DNA from: Rhizobium sp. Leaf453
GTDB taxonomy: Bacteria; Pseudomonadota; Alphaproteobacteria; Rhizobiales; Rhizobiaceae
Length of the DNA stretch: 64,000 bases
Reading direction: 5' to 3'
NCBI RefSeq assembly: GCF_001425605.1
Contig: NZ_LMRG01000029.1
Span: 1 to 64,000, forward strand
Shown: piece after piece, positions 6,826-15,680 of the stretch
Layout of the letters: every line of letters begins with the position of its first letter
Numbering within the stretch: position 1 is the first letter of the stretch
Translations under genes and position numbers: made by a program
Notes under the pieces: generated by a model
What the model was told of the DNA's origin: nothing
Seen by the model: only the letters and a program-made list of their open reading frames with translations
Databases searched by the model: none

Positions 6826-8076
6826 ATGACGGAGACGACAGGTGTGGCGCCCGAAATCAAGACGGCGCCGGAGACGATGACGGCTGCCTTCGAGGAATTC
6901 ATGGGTGCCTTCGAGGCATTCAAGGAAACCAACGATCGCCGGCTGGGTGAACTGGAAAGCAAGCTGACGGCCGATGTCGTTACCCGCGACAAGATGGACC
7001 GCATCTCGCGTACCATGGACGAGCAAAAGCGGCTGATCGACCAGATGGTGCTGAAGAAGGCGCGGCCGGCGCTGGGGCGCAGCGGCGAGACGAGCCTGGA
7101 GGTTATGGAGCACAAGGCGGCGTTCGAAAGCTATATCCGTAAGGGCGACGAGCAGGCGCTGCGCGATCTGGAGGCCAAGGCATTTTCCATCGGTTCTTCC
7201 AGCGACGGTGGTTACCTGGTGCCGAACGAGACGGACACGGAAATCGGCCGCCGGCTGTCGGTCGTTTCGCCGATCCGAGCGCTGGCGACGGTGCGCCAGG
7301 TCTCCGGCGCCGTGCTGAAGAAGCCATTTGCGCTGGCCGGCATGGCGACCGGATGGGTGGCGGAGACCGCGGCGCGACCGCAGACGGCGACGCCGCAGCT
7401 CGCCGAGCTTTCCTTCCCGACCATGGAACTCTATGCCATGCCGGCGGCGACGGCCGCGCTGCTCGACGACGCGGCCGTCGATATCGAGAACTGGATCGCC
7501 TCCGAGGTGGATATCGCTTTCGGCGAGCAGGAAGGCACGGCCTTCGTGTCCGGCGACGGCACCAACAAGCCGAAGGGGTTCCTGAGCTATACCAACGTTG
7601 CCGAGGCGAGCTGGACCTGGGGCAATATCGGCTATATCGCCACGGGCGCCGCCGGCGCCTTCAAGGCGAGCGGTCCCTCCGACACGCTGATCGACACAAT
7701 CTATGCGCTGAAGGCCGGGCACCGGCAGAACGCCACCTTCGTGATGAACCGCAAGGCGCAGGCGGAAATCCGCAAGTTCAAGGACGCCGACGGTAACTAT
7801 CTCTGGCGTCCGCCGGCCGTTGCTGGGCAGCAGGCTTCGCTGATGGGCTTCCCGATCGCCGAGGCCGAGGACATGCCGGATATTGCGGCGGGCAGCACCT
7901 CCATCGCCTTCGGCAATTTTGCCGCCGGCTATCTGGTTGTTGACCGGACCGGGGTGCGCGTGCTGCGCGACCCCTATTCCGCCAAGCCCTATGTGCTTTT
8001 TTACACGACGAAGCGTGTTGGCGGTGGCGTACAGAATTTCGAGGCTATCAAGCTGATTAAATTCGCGGCATCTTGA
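6826..8076 (+). CDS. Phage major capsid protein, HK97 family (GTA gp5)
   Basis: A 416-residue capsid protein. The first 90-100 residues are a charged helical delta/scaffold region with MGAFEAFKETNDRRLGELE, expected to be removed by the prohead protease. The HK97 fold follows from about residue 125 (SSDGGYLVPNETDTEIGRRL) and includes the family block MPAATAALLDDAAVDIENWI, EQEGTAFVSGDG and MNRKAQAEIRKFKD. The start follows AAGGATCAGAAT. A strong hairpin at 8151-8185 lies in the gap after the gene, so capsid mRNA may be protected or transcription reduced before the connector genes. Confidence 0.95.
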   Translation: MTETTGVAPEIKTAPETMTAAFEEFMGAFEAFKETNDRRLGELESKLTADVVTRDKMDRISRTMDEQKRLIDQMVLKKARPALGRSGETSLEVMEHKAAFESYIRKGDEQALRDLEAKAFSIGSSSDGGYLVPNETDTEIGRRLSVVSPIRALATVRQVSGAVLKKPFALAGMATGWVAETAARPQTATPQLAELSFPTMELYAMPAATAALLDDAAVDIENWIASEVDIAFGEQEGTAFVSGDGTNKPKGFLSYTNVAEASWTWGNIGYIATGAAGAFKASGPSDTLIDTIYALKAGHRQNATFVMNRKAQAEIRKFKDADGNYLWRPPAVAGQQASLMGFPIAEAEDMPDIAAGSTSIAFGNFAAGYLVVDRTGVRVLRDPYSAKPYVLFYTTKRVGGGVQNFEAIKLIKFAAS

Positions 8077-8150
8077 AGAAACGTAAGGACGCCCTTTCTC
8101 AAGGGTAACGACCATTCGCGCCGGCGGTCTTCCCTGCCGCCTGTGCGCGA

Positions 8151-8185
8151 GGGTGGACGCAGCTCCCCTCCCGCTGCGTCCACCC
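8151..8185 (+). terminator. Strong hairpin after the capsid gene
   Basis: GGGTGGACGCAGC (8151-8163) and GCTGCGTCCACCC (8173-8185) form a perfect 13-bp stem with a nine-base loop, followed by ATTTCATT. It is a partial terminator or mRNA-stabilising hairpin inside the operon, between capsid and connector genes. Confidence 0.65.
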
Positions 8186-8210
8186 ATTTCATTCCCTCAC
8201 GGAGATTTCC

Positions 8211-8780
8211 ATGACCATCACCGAACTGGCGCCGCCGGTCGGCGAGCCGCTGACGCTTGCCGAGACGAAGGCGCATCTGCGCGTCGAGACCGATGCCGAC
8301 GACACGATGATTGCTGAGCTCATCCGCACCGTGCGCGAACATCTGGAGCGGCAGACGGGACTGGCGCTGCTGGCCCGGACGTTTCGCCTGTATCTCGACA
8401 ACTGGCCGTCGTCCCGCGTGATTCAGATTGGCAGGGGGCCGGTGCAAACGATTGAAGCGGTTACTCTTTATGATGCGGCGGGGATGCCGCAGGAGATCGA
8501 CACATCCGGTTTCGTGCTCGATGGACAGGCCCGACCGGCCCGGCTGGTGCTGCCGCAACAGCCGGTGCCGGGGCAGGTGATCAACGGGATCGAGATCGAT
8601 TTTTCCGCAGGTTTCGGCGCGACGGGGACGGATGTTCCCGACACGCTGAAAAGGGCAATGCTGTTGCATGCCGCACTGCTTTACGAGTTTCGCGGTGCGG
8701 TTTCGACGAACGATCAGCCGGCGGCAGTGCCTGCCGGGTACGACAGGCTGATTGTGCCGTTCTGCCGCCGGGGGCTTTGA
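8211..8780 (+). CDS. Head-tail connector, phiE125 gp8-like (GTA gp6)
   Basis: A 189-residue adaptor protein. The N-terminal motif LTLAETKAHLRVETDADDTMI, followed by a helix ending VREHLERQTG, is diagnostic of gp6/gp15-like connectors. The middle is beta-rich (FVLDGQARPARLVL) and FSAGFGATGTDVPDTLKRAMLLHAALLYE closes the helical bundle. It should form the ring docking beneath the portal. A GGAGATTTCC site precedes the ATG. The stop codon is three bases from the next start. Confidence 0.88.
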   Translation: MTITELAPPVGEPLTLAETKAHLRVETDADDTMIAELIRTVREHLERQTGLALLARTFRLYLDNWPSSRVIQIGRGPVQTIEAVTLYDAAGMPQEIDTSGFVLDGQARPARLVLPQQPVPGQVINGIEIDFSAGFGATGTDVPDTLKRAMLLHAALLYEFRGAVSTNDQPAAVPAGYDRLIVPFCRRGL

Positions 8781-8782
8781 CC

Positions 8783-9118
8783 ATGGTGGCGAGGATACTC
8801 GATCCGGGGCAATTTTCGGCGCGGCTGGATCTGGAGATGCGCAGCGACACGGGTGACGGGCAGGGCGGTGTTGTCACCGCGTACGCCGTGACAGGCTCCG
8901 TCTGGGCGCGGATCGAGCCGGTTGCGGTTGAAGTGGGGGAGGTGGCGGACGAAGCGGGCTTTGCCGTGACGCATCGGATCTGGATCCGCTTTCGCAACGA
9001 TATTGGCGCCGGCATGCGGTTTCGCAAGGGCGGGCGGGTTTTCGTGATCCGGGCCTTTTCCGATCCGGACGAGACACGGCGCTATCTCGTATGCCGCTGC
9101 ACGGAGGAGGGCCGATGA
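8783..9118 (+). CDS. Phage head closure protein (GTA gp7)
   Basis: A 111-residue stopper protein that seals the packaged head and links to the tail. Beta-barrel features typical of the family include LDLEMRSDTGDGQGGVVTAY, VWARIEPVAVEVGEVADEAG and MRFRKGGRVFVIRAFSDPDE. I start at ATG 8783 rather than the TTG two codons upstream that overlaps the previous stop. It ends in an ATGA overlap with the next gene, so the connector genes are translationally coupled. Confidence 0.88.
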   Translation: MVARILDPGQFSARLDLEMRSDTGDGQGGVVTAYAVTGSVWARIEPVAVEVGEVADEAGFAVTHRIWIRFRNDIGAGMRFRKGGRVFVIRAFSDPDETRRYLVCRCTEEGR

Positions 9119-9513
9119 GCGCGGCGGCGGCCCTGCAGAAGGCGATTTTCCTGAGGCTTTCCAGTGATGGTGCGTTGACCGGACTGATCGGCAGCGATGG
9201 CGTGCGGGATCACCTGCAGATGCGGATGGATCGACCCTACGTGTTCATCGCGTCGATCGAAAGCCGGGATGCTTCGACGGCAAGTGAGCCGGGAGAGGAG
9301 CATTGGGTGACGATTGAGGCACGCGCCGGCGAGGGTGGCAATCTCACGGCCCAGGCGATCACGGCGCGCGTTCGGCACTTGCTGGATGATGCCGATCTTG
9401 AACTCGACGGTTTTTCGCTGATCAGCCTGCTTCACCGGCGAACGCGGGTGGCGCGCGAGGCCAAGGCCAAGGGGCATGTGGCGGAGATGCTTTTCCGCGC
9501 GGTGACGGAGTGA
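9115..9513 (+). CDS. DUF3168 tail terminator protein (GTA gp8)
   Basis: A 132-residue protein of the DUF3168 tail-completion family. ALQKAIFLRLSSDGALTGLIG, YVFIASIESRDAST and AQAITARVRHLLDDADLELDG are the usual blocks. It caps the tail tube at the head end. I start at ATG 9115 within the ATGA overlap; the frame is open 24 bases upstream, but that part reads the preceding gene. An intrinsic terminator follows before the major tail gene. Confidence 0.88.
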   Translation: MSAAAALQKAIFLRLSSDGALTGLIGSDGVRDHLQMRMDRPYVFIASIESRDASTASEPGEEHWVTIEARAGEGGNLTAQAITARVRHLLDDADLELDGFSLISLLHRRTRVAREAKAKGHVAEMLFRAVTE

Positions 9514-9543
9514 CGTTAAACGACCTGCAAGATGATTTGGCGC

Positions 9544-9566
9544 GCGCCTGAACGGGCGCCTTTTTT
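9544..9566 (+). terminator. Intrinsic terminator before the major tail gene
   Basis: GCGCC and GGCGC pair around a short loop and are followed directly by CTTTTTTG. This is the best T-run terminator in the structural cluster. It implies either partial readthrough or a separate promoter for the tail genes. Confidence 0.7.
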
Positions 9567-9587
9567 GTTTTCTGAAAGGATCAGGAC

Positions 9588-9995
9588 ATGGTGGCCCAGA
9601 AGGGGAAGGATCTTCTGTTGAAGATCGACAATGGCGGCAGTTACGTGACGGTGGCGGGGCTTCGGTCCAAGCGGTTGGCGTTCAATGCCGAAACGGTCGA
9701 TGCGACCGACGCGGAATCGACGGGGCGCTGGCGCGAGTTGCTGGGAGGCGCAGGCGTGCAACGGGCATCAGTTTCGGGTGCGGGCATCTTCAAGGACCAA
9801 AGTTCGGACGCGCTCGTGCGTGCCGCCTTCTTCAACGGATCGATCCTCAACTGGCAGATCATCATCCCCGATTTCGGCACGCTGTCCGGGGCCTTTCAGC
9901 TGACGGCGCTGGAATATTCCGGGCAGTACAATGGCGAAATCCTGTTCGAGGCGGCGCTGGAATCGGCGGGCGCCCTGACCTTCGTGGCGCTGTGA
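9588..9995 (+). CDS. Phage major tail protein, TP901-1 family (GTA gp9)
   Basis: A 135-residue tail tube protein. MVAQKGKDLLLKIDNGGSY, the block AETVDATDAESTGRWRELL and the end ILFEAALESAGALTF match the TP901-1/GTA major tail family. Copies stack as hexameric rings along the tape measure. A GAAAGGATCAGGAC site precedes the ATG. The stop TGA overlaps the ATG of gp10 by one base. Confidence 0.92.
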   Translation: MVAQKGKDLLLKIDNGGSYVTVAGLRSKRLAFNAETVDATDAESTGRWRELLGGAGVQRASVSGAGIFKDQSSDALVRAAFFNGSILNWQIIIPDFGTLSGAFQLTALEYSGQYNGEILFEAALESAGALTFVAL

Positions 9996-10354
9996 TGGTC
10001 ATGCGGCACGTTGTGGCCACAGTGCGCGCCAACCGGCATCGAGGCGAAGTGGAGGCGGTGATCGATGGCGAGCGGCGGATCCTCTGCCTGACACTCGGCA
10101 GCCTGGCGGAACTGGAAACGGCCTTTGCCGCAGAAAACTTGCTGGCGCTGGCGGCGCGGTTTTCGTCCGGGCGACTGAAGGCGGAGGACATGATCCGCAT
10201 TCTCGGCGCTGGCCTTCGCGGCGGCGGCAATCTGGTCTCTGACGAGGATATTGCGGGCATGAGCGTCGAGGGTGGTCTGGCGGGTCTCGCGCGACTGACG
10301 GGGGACCTTCTGACGGCAACATTCGGAAGCGCGGAGGACATGCCGGACCCTTGA
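9995..10354 (+). CDS. Gene transfer agent protein gp10 (tail assembly chaperone-like)
   Basis: A 119-residue protein of the GTA gp10 family, related to phage tail assembly chaperones. It begins with a short beta region (ANRHRGEVEAVIDGERRILC) and continues with LGSLAELETAFAAENLLALA and a helical C-terminus. It probably binds the tape measure during tail assembly. I start at ATG 9995, overlapping the preceding stop; GTG 9992 is an equally coupled alternative. It overlaps the next frame by four bases. Confidence 0.82.
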   Translation: MVMRHVVATVRANRHRGEVEAVIDGERRILCLTLGSLAELETAFAAENLLALAARFSSGRLKAEDMIRILGAGLRGGGNLVSDEDIAGMSVEGGLAGLARLTGDLLTATFGSAEDMPDP

Positions 10355-10587
10355 GCGCCGCAGCGGGTGGGGCCGGTCTGCCGCCGGCGTTTCCCTGGCA
10401 TGCGGTGATGCATGCCGGGCTCTGCCTGCTGCGGCTGCCGGCAAGGGATTTCTGGGCGATGACGCCGCGCGAGATGCAGGCGGCGCTCGGCGGCTTGCGG
10501 CCGCGGGCGGCGGGGCCGGGACGGCCGGGGCTCGAGGATTTGATGCGGGCGTTTCCGGATGAGGGGCGCGAAGGCAATAGGGAGTAG
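10351..10587 (+). CDS. Phage tail assembly chaperone, rcc01693-like (GTA gp10.1)
   Basis: A 78-residue protein. PPAFPWHAVMHAGLCLLRLPARDFWAMTPREMQAAL is the hallmark of the small GTA chaperone between gp10 and the tape measure. The only suitable start is TTG 10351, which overlaps the previous stop as TTGA; the frame is intact and well conserved from the first residues. Together gp10 and gp10.1 probably act like the phage G/GT pair, although here they are separate overlapping genes. The 3' end runs into the low-complexity AGGGAGTAGGG repeat. Confidence 0.85.
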   Translation: MSAAAGGAGLPPAFPWHAVMHAGLCLLRLPARDFWAMTPREMQAALGGLRPRAAGPGRPGLEDLMRAFPDEGREGNRE

Positions 10588-10655
10588 GGAGTAGGTGTTT
10601 GGCGGTCCGCACTTTGTCGCGGCCTGCTGTATCGCGGATGAATGATTGAAAGGAG

Positions 10656-11246
10656 ATGGACGTGGCGGATGATGAGATGGATTTTGCCGAGGCGGCAGAC
10701 GATGCAGCGGCCTTGCGTGATGTGCTCGATGATCTCGAGCAAAGGTCGCGATCGTTCGGCTCGGCGCTGACCGGGGCGCTGGCATCGGCGACGCGGGGCG
10801 GCAGGGGGCTGGAGGATGTGCTGCGTAGTGCGGGCTTGCGGTTGACGGAGGTCGCGCTTTCGGCGGGGTTGAAGCCGCTGGAAGGGGCGTTCGGTTCCCT
10901 TTTGTCCGGGCTTACAGGTGGAGTTGCCAGCGGTGTGACGGCGTTTGCCGACGGCGGCGTGCCGGGCCGGGTCACGCCTTTTGCCGCTGGCGGCGTGGTG
11001 TCAGCGCCGACCTACTTTCCGATGAACGGTCAGACGGGGCTGATGGGCGAGGCGGGGGCAGAGGCGATCCTGCCGCTGAAACGCGGCGCCGATGGTGTGC
11101 TCGGTGTGGCGTCATCGGCTGGTGGGGCGGCGATGAATGTCGTGTTCAATGTGACGACGCCGGATGTGCAGAGCTTTCGCAAATCGGAGGGGCAGATTGC
11201 GGCTATGCTGACGCGGACGGTCGGACGCGGGCGGCGGGGGATTTAG
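10656..11246 (+). CDS. Short tail tape measure protein (GTA gp11)
   Basis: A 196-residue protein, far shorter than siphophage tape measures but normal for GTA gp11. The N-terminus is acidic and helical (about residues 1-40). The middle SLLSGLTGGVASGVTAFADGG is hydrophobic and Gly-rich. The C-terminal block ADGGVPGRVTPFAAGGVVSAPTYFPM, then GLMGEAGAEAILPLKR, is the conserved tape-measure tail. It should set a short tail length and help eject DNA. I start at the ATG following AAAGGAG. It is followed by a 310-bp gap and the spike gene, where the core order would go straight to gp12. Confidence 0.85.
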   Translation: MDVADDEMDFAEAADDAAALRDVLDDLEQRSRSFGSALTGALASATRGGRGLEDVLRSAGLRLTEVALSAGLKPLEGAFGSLLSGLTGGVASGVTAFADGGVPGRVTPFAAGGVVSAPTYFPMNGQTGLMGEAGAEAILPLKRGADGVLGVASSAGGAAMNVVFNVTTPDVQSFRKSEGQIAAMLTRTVGRGRRGI

Positions 11247-11556
11247 GGGATTTCTGCGTTCATCTCTCGCTTACTCACGGCATCGCAGAAACGCTTTGGG
11301 GCCGACGGCACAGTTTGCTGACGTGGCAGGCGACATACAGTGGCGAGCCAAAGCCACCGCTACGAACGGCGATAACGCGCGGGCGATGTGTCCGCGCTGC
11401 GGCGATGCTGGATCCGGCGCGTAAGGTTCGGTGGTGAGGTAGAGACCGCCACAAACACATTCAAGACATCAAACAGCTGGCGACTTGCGAACGAAATGCG
11501 CAAGCCGACTGATTTCACACGTTTAATTGCAAGTGTTTAAATCAAAAGGAGAAGTC
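11247..11556. other. 310-bp gap before the spike gene
   Basis: No convincing gene on either strand; the 61-codon - strand frame at 11275-11460 lacks a ribosome-binding site and protein-like composition. The last 80 bases become AT-richer (ACACGTTTAATTGCAAG) and end in AAAAGGAGAAGTC. They probably hold a promoter and do hold a strong ribosome-binding site for the spike gene. Confidence 0.5.
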
Positions 11557-14500
11557 ATGTCCAATCAAGTCGCATTTGTCTCAATTGCTGAAGCTACAGC
11601 CTCATCGATTGCGGTCGACGTAAAACACGTCGACGTGCAATTTTACGCTCCGAACTACGGCGTGCCTTCCAGCCTGAGTGGCGGTGGCACCTACGTCCGT
11701 GTCAGCTCCCAACCGTCACACCAGGGAAAATTTCGAAGCACCGATCAGTTTCTTCCAGACGGTACGACCAATTCGACAAACGGCGGCTGGTGGGCGCTAT
11801 CGCGGGATCAGGAAATCACCATCGAGCAGTTTGGCGCCAAGGGAAACGGCACGGATGATGATCTGACACCATTTCACAATGCACTGGCGTTTCTCGGCTC
11901 TGACGGCGGCGAACTGCTTCTTCGCCACGGCCCATACCGCATGTCATCGACACCGCGCGTCGAATACCCCGTCACGATCCGGGGTACGAGCCGCGACGTG
12001 AAGATGATCATCAACAACAGCAACGCGAAGGAGGGCCTGTTCATTCTTCATTCGGACGTGACGGTTTGTGGTTTTACCATTTCCGCCAATGCCTCGACGG
12101 CACTGACGAACGGCTCCGGCCATTGCGGCACCTGCATCACCATCAGTGAATGGTTCGTCAATCCCGATCTCCCCCAGCCGGCGCTTGTCAAGAACATCGT
12201 CATTCGAGACGTGACTCTGACCCGTGAAACGGGTTCCAAGTCCGCACATGCGATTGCCGTGATGGCGCGCACCTCTCATGTGCTGATCGAAAACATCGAC
12301 TTCATCGGGGCAGGGGCAATTCCTGATGACGGCTCGCACGGCGATGCGGTATTGACGCATTGGGGAGCCCATTCTCACGGTGTCAGCACAGGTGCGCTGA
12401 AATTCGACAACTTGACCGGGACAGCGCCAGTTCCCGGCATCACGATCACCGGCTCGGCCGGCGCGACAGCCTATCTCGTCGCGATTGATCTGGACGCACC
12501 TGGTGCGACGAGCGGCATCATCTACATCAAGAAGGTCCTCGGCACATTTGCGAATAACGAGACAATCACCGGCCCTGGTTTCTCGATAGCAGCGGACGGC
12601 ATCGTGTTTGTCACGGCCCTGAACTTCCTGTCCCAATCCGCGAATTTCAGTGTGGGGCAACAGATCAAGGGCGGAGATTCTGGCGCCACGGCGACAATTG
12701 CCGGCCAGATCGATAACGGAAGTACGGGGACCCTGTTTCTGACAGCTGTTTCCGGCACGTTCCAGAATGCTGAAATCATCACCAGTTCGTCCGGCTCGGC
12801 GACCAGCAACGGAACCACCTATTCGGGCTTGCGGCAGTCAAAGTTTTCGACGGGGAAATACAGCTACCACCCGAATAACGTTCGTGTGCGCAACTGCCGC
12901 CTGAGAAACACGGGCCGGCTGATCGCGTGCTCCGCTTCCTATTCGATCGACATCGATGGCATCGATTATCAGGGTCCGGTTTCGGGGGGGCAGTTGTTCG
13001 ACCTGCCGATCGGCGACGAAGGCCAGACCTTTGCGCATCCGGACGACTTCGGCCGCGTCTACGATGGTTTCTCGATGAAGAATGTCCGGGCCAAGCTCAT
13101 TACCGGCACCGGCGCAAACGCGGTCACCGTCATTGATTGCTCCGGATTTTCGACCAGCAAACAAAGCGACGCCGATCTCGCGGACTACGCCAATTATTCC
13201 GACGTGCATTACGCAGGACGCGTTCAGCCTCGACGTCGTCAGTTTGAATGGAAGAACGTCCTGATCGACGGCCTGGTGTGGGACGCAGGTCCATCCACGC
13301 CACCATCGACGACACCGTATGTCAGGCAGATCTGGCTGAGAAATCTCTGGGGCGATTTTACCTTCCGGAACGTTTACGCAGAAGGCCGCGACGGCGTTCT
13401 TGCGCTCACCATGCAGAATTGTATCGGCAACTTCCTGTTCGAATCCTGCGCGTTTCTCGGTGGATCCGTGGTCGATGCGGTGAACAGCGTCAAGTTCGAC
13501 AAATGCCTGATGGAGGAGCGCAGCATCGAGGTCGGTTCGTCGGTTCTTTTCACCGACGGGGACATTCGCAGTACCGTGACCTCCGGCGTGACGGCAATCG
13601 GGGCGACCTCGCTGAGCGTGCCCGCTGGTCTGCCGACCCGCTACAACCGCGGTGACAAACTCACCTATTCCGGCGGGGTGGTCTATGTGGCGGAATACGG
13701 CGAAACGGGCGACGCGGTCCTGAAAGTGACCCCTTTGCCGGCCGCCTCCACCAGCGGCGAGACGTTCTTCCTTGATCACCGCTCGGATGTCGTGGTCGAG
13801 GATTGCACCTTCACGGGTGGTACCCGAAGCATCGACAACAACAACACCCTTCTCAAGGTCAGGGGTGGATTGTTCCGAGGCGGCGGCCAATACGGCATCC
13901 TGGGCAATGCCGGCGATAAATCCAGTATTGACATCAATGGGGCGATCTTTTCGAACAACGGGTTGCGCCGTGCAAGGCGAGGATTGTCCAGCATCGATGT
14001 GACGAATGGGGGATCCGGCTATACGTCGGCGCCAACGGTTCTCTTTACCGGAGGTGGCGGAAGCGGCGCCGTTGGCACTGCTATCCTCGGGACTGGCGGC
14101 AATGCGGGAAAGATCGCTGGCGTTGCAGTGACAAATCCGGGATCTGGTTACGCAACGGCACCTGCGGTTTCGTTTAGTGGCGGCGGTGGTTCTTCTGCCG
14201 CCGCAACCGCCGTTACGGATGCAACCCTCGCGACACGCGACGTTATCGCCAATGCAGGCGCTCTGGCCGTTCGTGCCTGCCGCTTTGAAGACAGCAAGTC
14301 CATATCGGTCAACCTGGTCGTGGCGGCGGAGGTGCAGTCGGCGGAACTGACCGGAAATATCTTCTCGGGCACGCCGACGAGCAAGCTGCAGGTCGCGACA
14401 TTGACGAACGGCAAGCCGGTTCTTGCTTTCGGCAATGTGGACGGCGTTGGTTCGGGCGTGTTCTTGTCGGGCACTTGGACACCGGTTCTCAACATCGCCG

Positions 14501-14838
14501 ACTCCGGCACCGGTATCACCACCGATACCGCAACGGGTTCGTACACCGTCTACGAAGACCGTGTCTTCGTTGATTTTGACCTCACCCTGTCAAGCAAGGG
14601 GTCGGCCACCGGCGCGGTATCGATCGTGGGACTTCCGTTCGCACAAACGGGTCTGTCCGTCGGATCGATGGCCCTGACTGCCGCCACCGGCCTTACCGGA
14701 ACGGTATTGACCAGGGCCAGTGGGGGGATTCTTCGACTGGACCAGACGGTGGCAACGGGGATTTCAAGCCTCACGAATGCCAACCTGACAAATACGACCC
14801 GGTTGAGAGGGTCTATCGGCTACCAAAGGAGCGCCTAA
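11557..14838 (+). CDS. Large beta-helix tail spike/fibre protein
   Basis: A 1,093-residue protein. About 85 residues are followed by the pectate-lyase-superfamily entry motif ITIEQFGAKGNGTDDDLTPF (residues 87-106) and a right-handed beta-helix. Inserted beta-sandwich-like repeats read GATATI and STGTLFLTAVSGTF (about 385-425). A Gly-rich duplicated module of VTNGGSGYTSAPTV type occurs twice near 816-870. The end, from GTWTPVLN near 973, matches the C-terminal beta domain of phage spikes. It should bind and perhaps cleave a surface polysaccharide; no catalytic pair is assigned. It has its own strong ribosome-binding site and is followed by hairpins. It lies between gp11 and gp12, outside the core GTA set, and looks acquired. 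The first codons look less GC-rich than the neighbours. Confidence 0.85.
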   Translation: MSNQVAFVSIAEATASSIAVDVKHVDVQFYAPNYGVPSSLSGGGTYVRVSSQPSHQGKFRSTDQFLPDGTTNSTNGGWWALSRDQEITIEQFGAKGNGTDDDLTPFHNALAFLGSDGGELLLRHGPYRMSSTPRVEYPVTIRGTSRDVKMIINNSNAKEGLFILHSDVTVCGFTISANASTALTNGSGHCGTCITISEWFVNPDLPQPALVKNIVIRDVTLTRETGSKSAHAIAVMARTSHVLIENIDFIGAGAIPDDGSHGDAVLTHWGAHSHGVSTGALKFDNLTGTAPVPGITITGSAGATAYLVAIDLDAPGATSGIIYIKKVLGTFANNETITGPGFSIAADGIVFVTALNFLSQSANFSVGQQIKGGDSGATATIAGQIDNGSTGTLFLTAVSGTFQNAEIITSSSGSATSNGTTYSGLRQSKFSTGKYSYHPNNVRVRNCRLRNTGRLIACSASYSIDIDGIDYQGPVSGGQLFDLPIGDEGQTFAHPDDFGRVYDGFSMKNVRAKLITGTGANAVTVIDCSGFSTSKQSDADLADYANYSDVHYAGRVQPRRRQFEWKNVLIDGLVWDAGPSTPPSTTPYVRQIWLRNLWGDFTFRNVYAEGRDGVLALTMQNCIGNFLFESCAFLGGSVVDAVNSVKFDKCLMEERSIEVGSSVLFTDGDIRSTVTSGVTAIGATSLSVPAGLPTRYNRGDKLTYSGGVVYVAEYGETGDAVLKVTPLPAASTSGETFFLDHRSDVVVEDCTFTGGTRSIDNNNTLLKVRGGLFRGGGQYGILGNAGDKSSIDINGAIFSNNGLRRARRGLSSIDVTNGGSGYTSAPTVLFTGGGGSGAVGTAILGTGGNAGKIAGVAVTNPGSGYATAPAVSFSGGGGSSAAATAVTDATLATRDVIANAGALAVRACRFEDSKSISVNLVVAAEVQSAELTGNIFSGTPTSKLQVATLTNGKPVLAFGNVDGVGSGVFLSGTWTPVLNIADSGTGITTDTATGSYTVYEDRVFVDFDLTLSSKGSATGAVSIVGLPFAQTGLSVGSMALTAATGLTGTVLTRASGGILRLDQTVATGISSLTNANLTNTTRLRGSIGYQRSA

Positions 14839-14880
14839 ACGGCAGCGGATGGGTTCCTGAACCAAGGGCTTGCATTTTGA

Positions 14881-14936
14881 AGAGACGGGGCAACACCCGT
14901 CTCTGACAGGCTCCCCTGGCAACTCTTGAGAGCCTG
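14881..14936 (+). terminator. Double hairpin after the spike gene
   Basis: AGAGACGGG/CCCGTCTCT (14881-14889 and 14896-14904) is a perfect nine-bp stem. It is followed by CAGGCTC/GAGCCTG (14907-14913 and 14930-14936). No long T-run follows. It ends the inserted spike unit. Confidence 0.6.
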
Positions 14937-15038
14937 CCGGGGAATACGGGGCGCGGGCGATGGCCTTGCGCCCCGTTGCCAATACGACAGCCGACGGCAA
15001 CCAATACTCAGCATCCAATTTCACACACGGAAAACATC

Positions 15039-15680
15039 ATGCCGACAGGATTTCACGATGTCCGGTTTCCCTTGCGGCTGGCGCTTGGTACCAGCGGGGG
15101 GCCGGTCAGGCGGACGGATATCGTCAGTCTTTCCAATGGCCGCGAGAACCGCAACCGGCGCTGGCGCGATGCGCGGCGGCATTACGATGCGGGGTCGGGC
15201 ATCCGGTCGATCGGCGATCTCTATGCGGTTCTGGCGTTTTTCGAGGCGCGCGCCGGGCAGCTTTACGGGTTCCGGTTTCGCGATCCGCTAGATTTCAAAT
15301 CCTGCGCGCCGGATGCGACGGTCACTCCAGCCGACCAGGTGATCGGGACGGGGGACGGCGTGACGGCCGTGTTTCAACTGGTGAAGACCTATGGCGATGC
15401 CGGTGGGGCGAGCGTGCGCGATATTGCCAAGCCGGTGGCTGGAACGGTGCTCGTATCGGTGGGGGGCGTCGCGGCGGCGCCAGCGGATTTTACGCTGGAT
15501 GCGGCGAGCGGGCGGGTGACCTTCGTGCCGGGGAAGATTCCGGCCGGCGGTGCGGTGGTGCGGGCTGGCTATGAATTCGACGTGCCGGTGCGGTTCGATA
15601 CCGACCGGATCGATGTCGATCTGGCGCAATTCCAGGCCGGTCGCATTCCGTCCATTCCGCTGGTGGAGATCAAGCCATGA
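15039..15680 (+). CDS. DUF2460 baseplate/tail protein (GTA gp12)
   Basis: A 213-residue protein of the DUF2460 family, a distal tail protein equivalent at the tail tip. MPTGFHDVRFPLRLALGTSG, RRHYDAGSGIRSIGDLYAVLAFFEAR and GFRFRDPLDFKSC are the family signature. The second half contains a GDGVTAVFQLVKTYG block and ends IPLVEIKP. I start at ATG 15039, where homology begins; the upstream frame extension is not protein-like. It overlaps gp13 by ATGA. Confidence 0.9.
   Translation: MPTGFHDVRFPLRLALGTSGGPVRRTDIVSLSNGRENRNRRWRDARRHYDAGSGIRSIGDLYAVLAFFEARAGQLYGFRFRDPLDFKSCAPDATVTPADQVIGTGDGVTAVFQLVKTYGDAGGASVRDIAKPVAGTVLVSVGGVAAAPADFTLDAASGRVTFVPGKIPAGGAVVRAGYEFDVPVRFDTDRIDVDLAQFQAGRIPSIPLVEIKP

Noticed and set aside
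6397-8187. 596-codon open frame antisense to protease and capsid genes
   Set aside because: It is a shadow of high-GC coding sequence; the + strand genes have clear family motifs and the antisense product has none.
11275-11460. 61-codon - strand ORF before the spike gene
   Set aside because: No ribosome-binding site and composition typical of chance frames.
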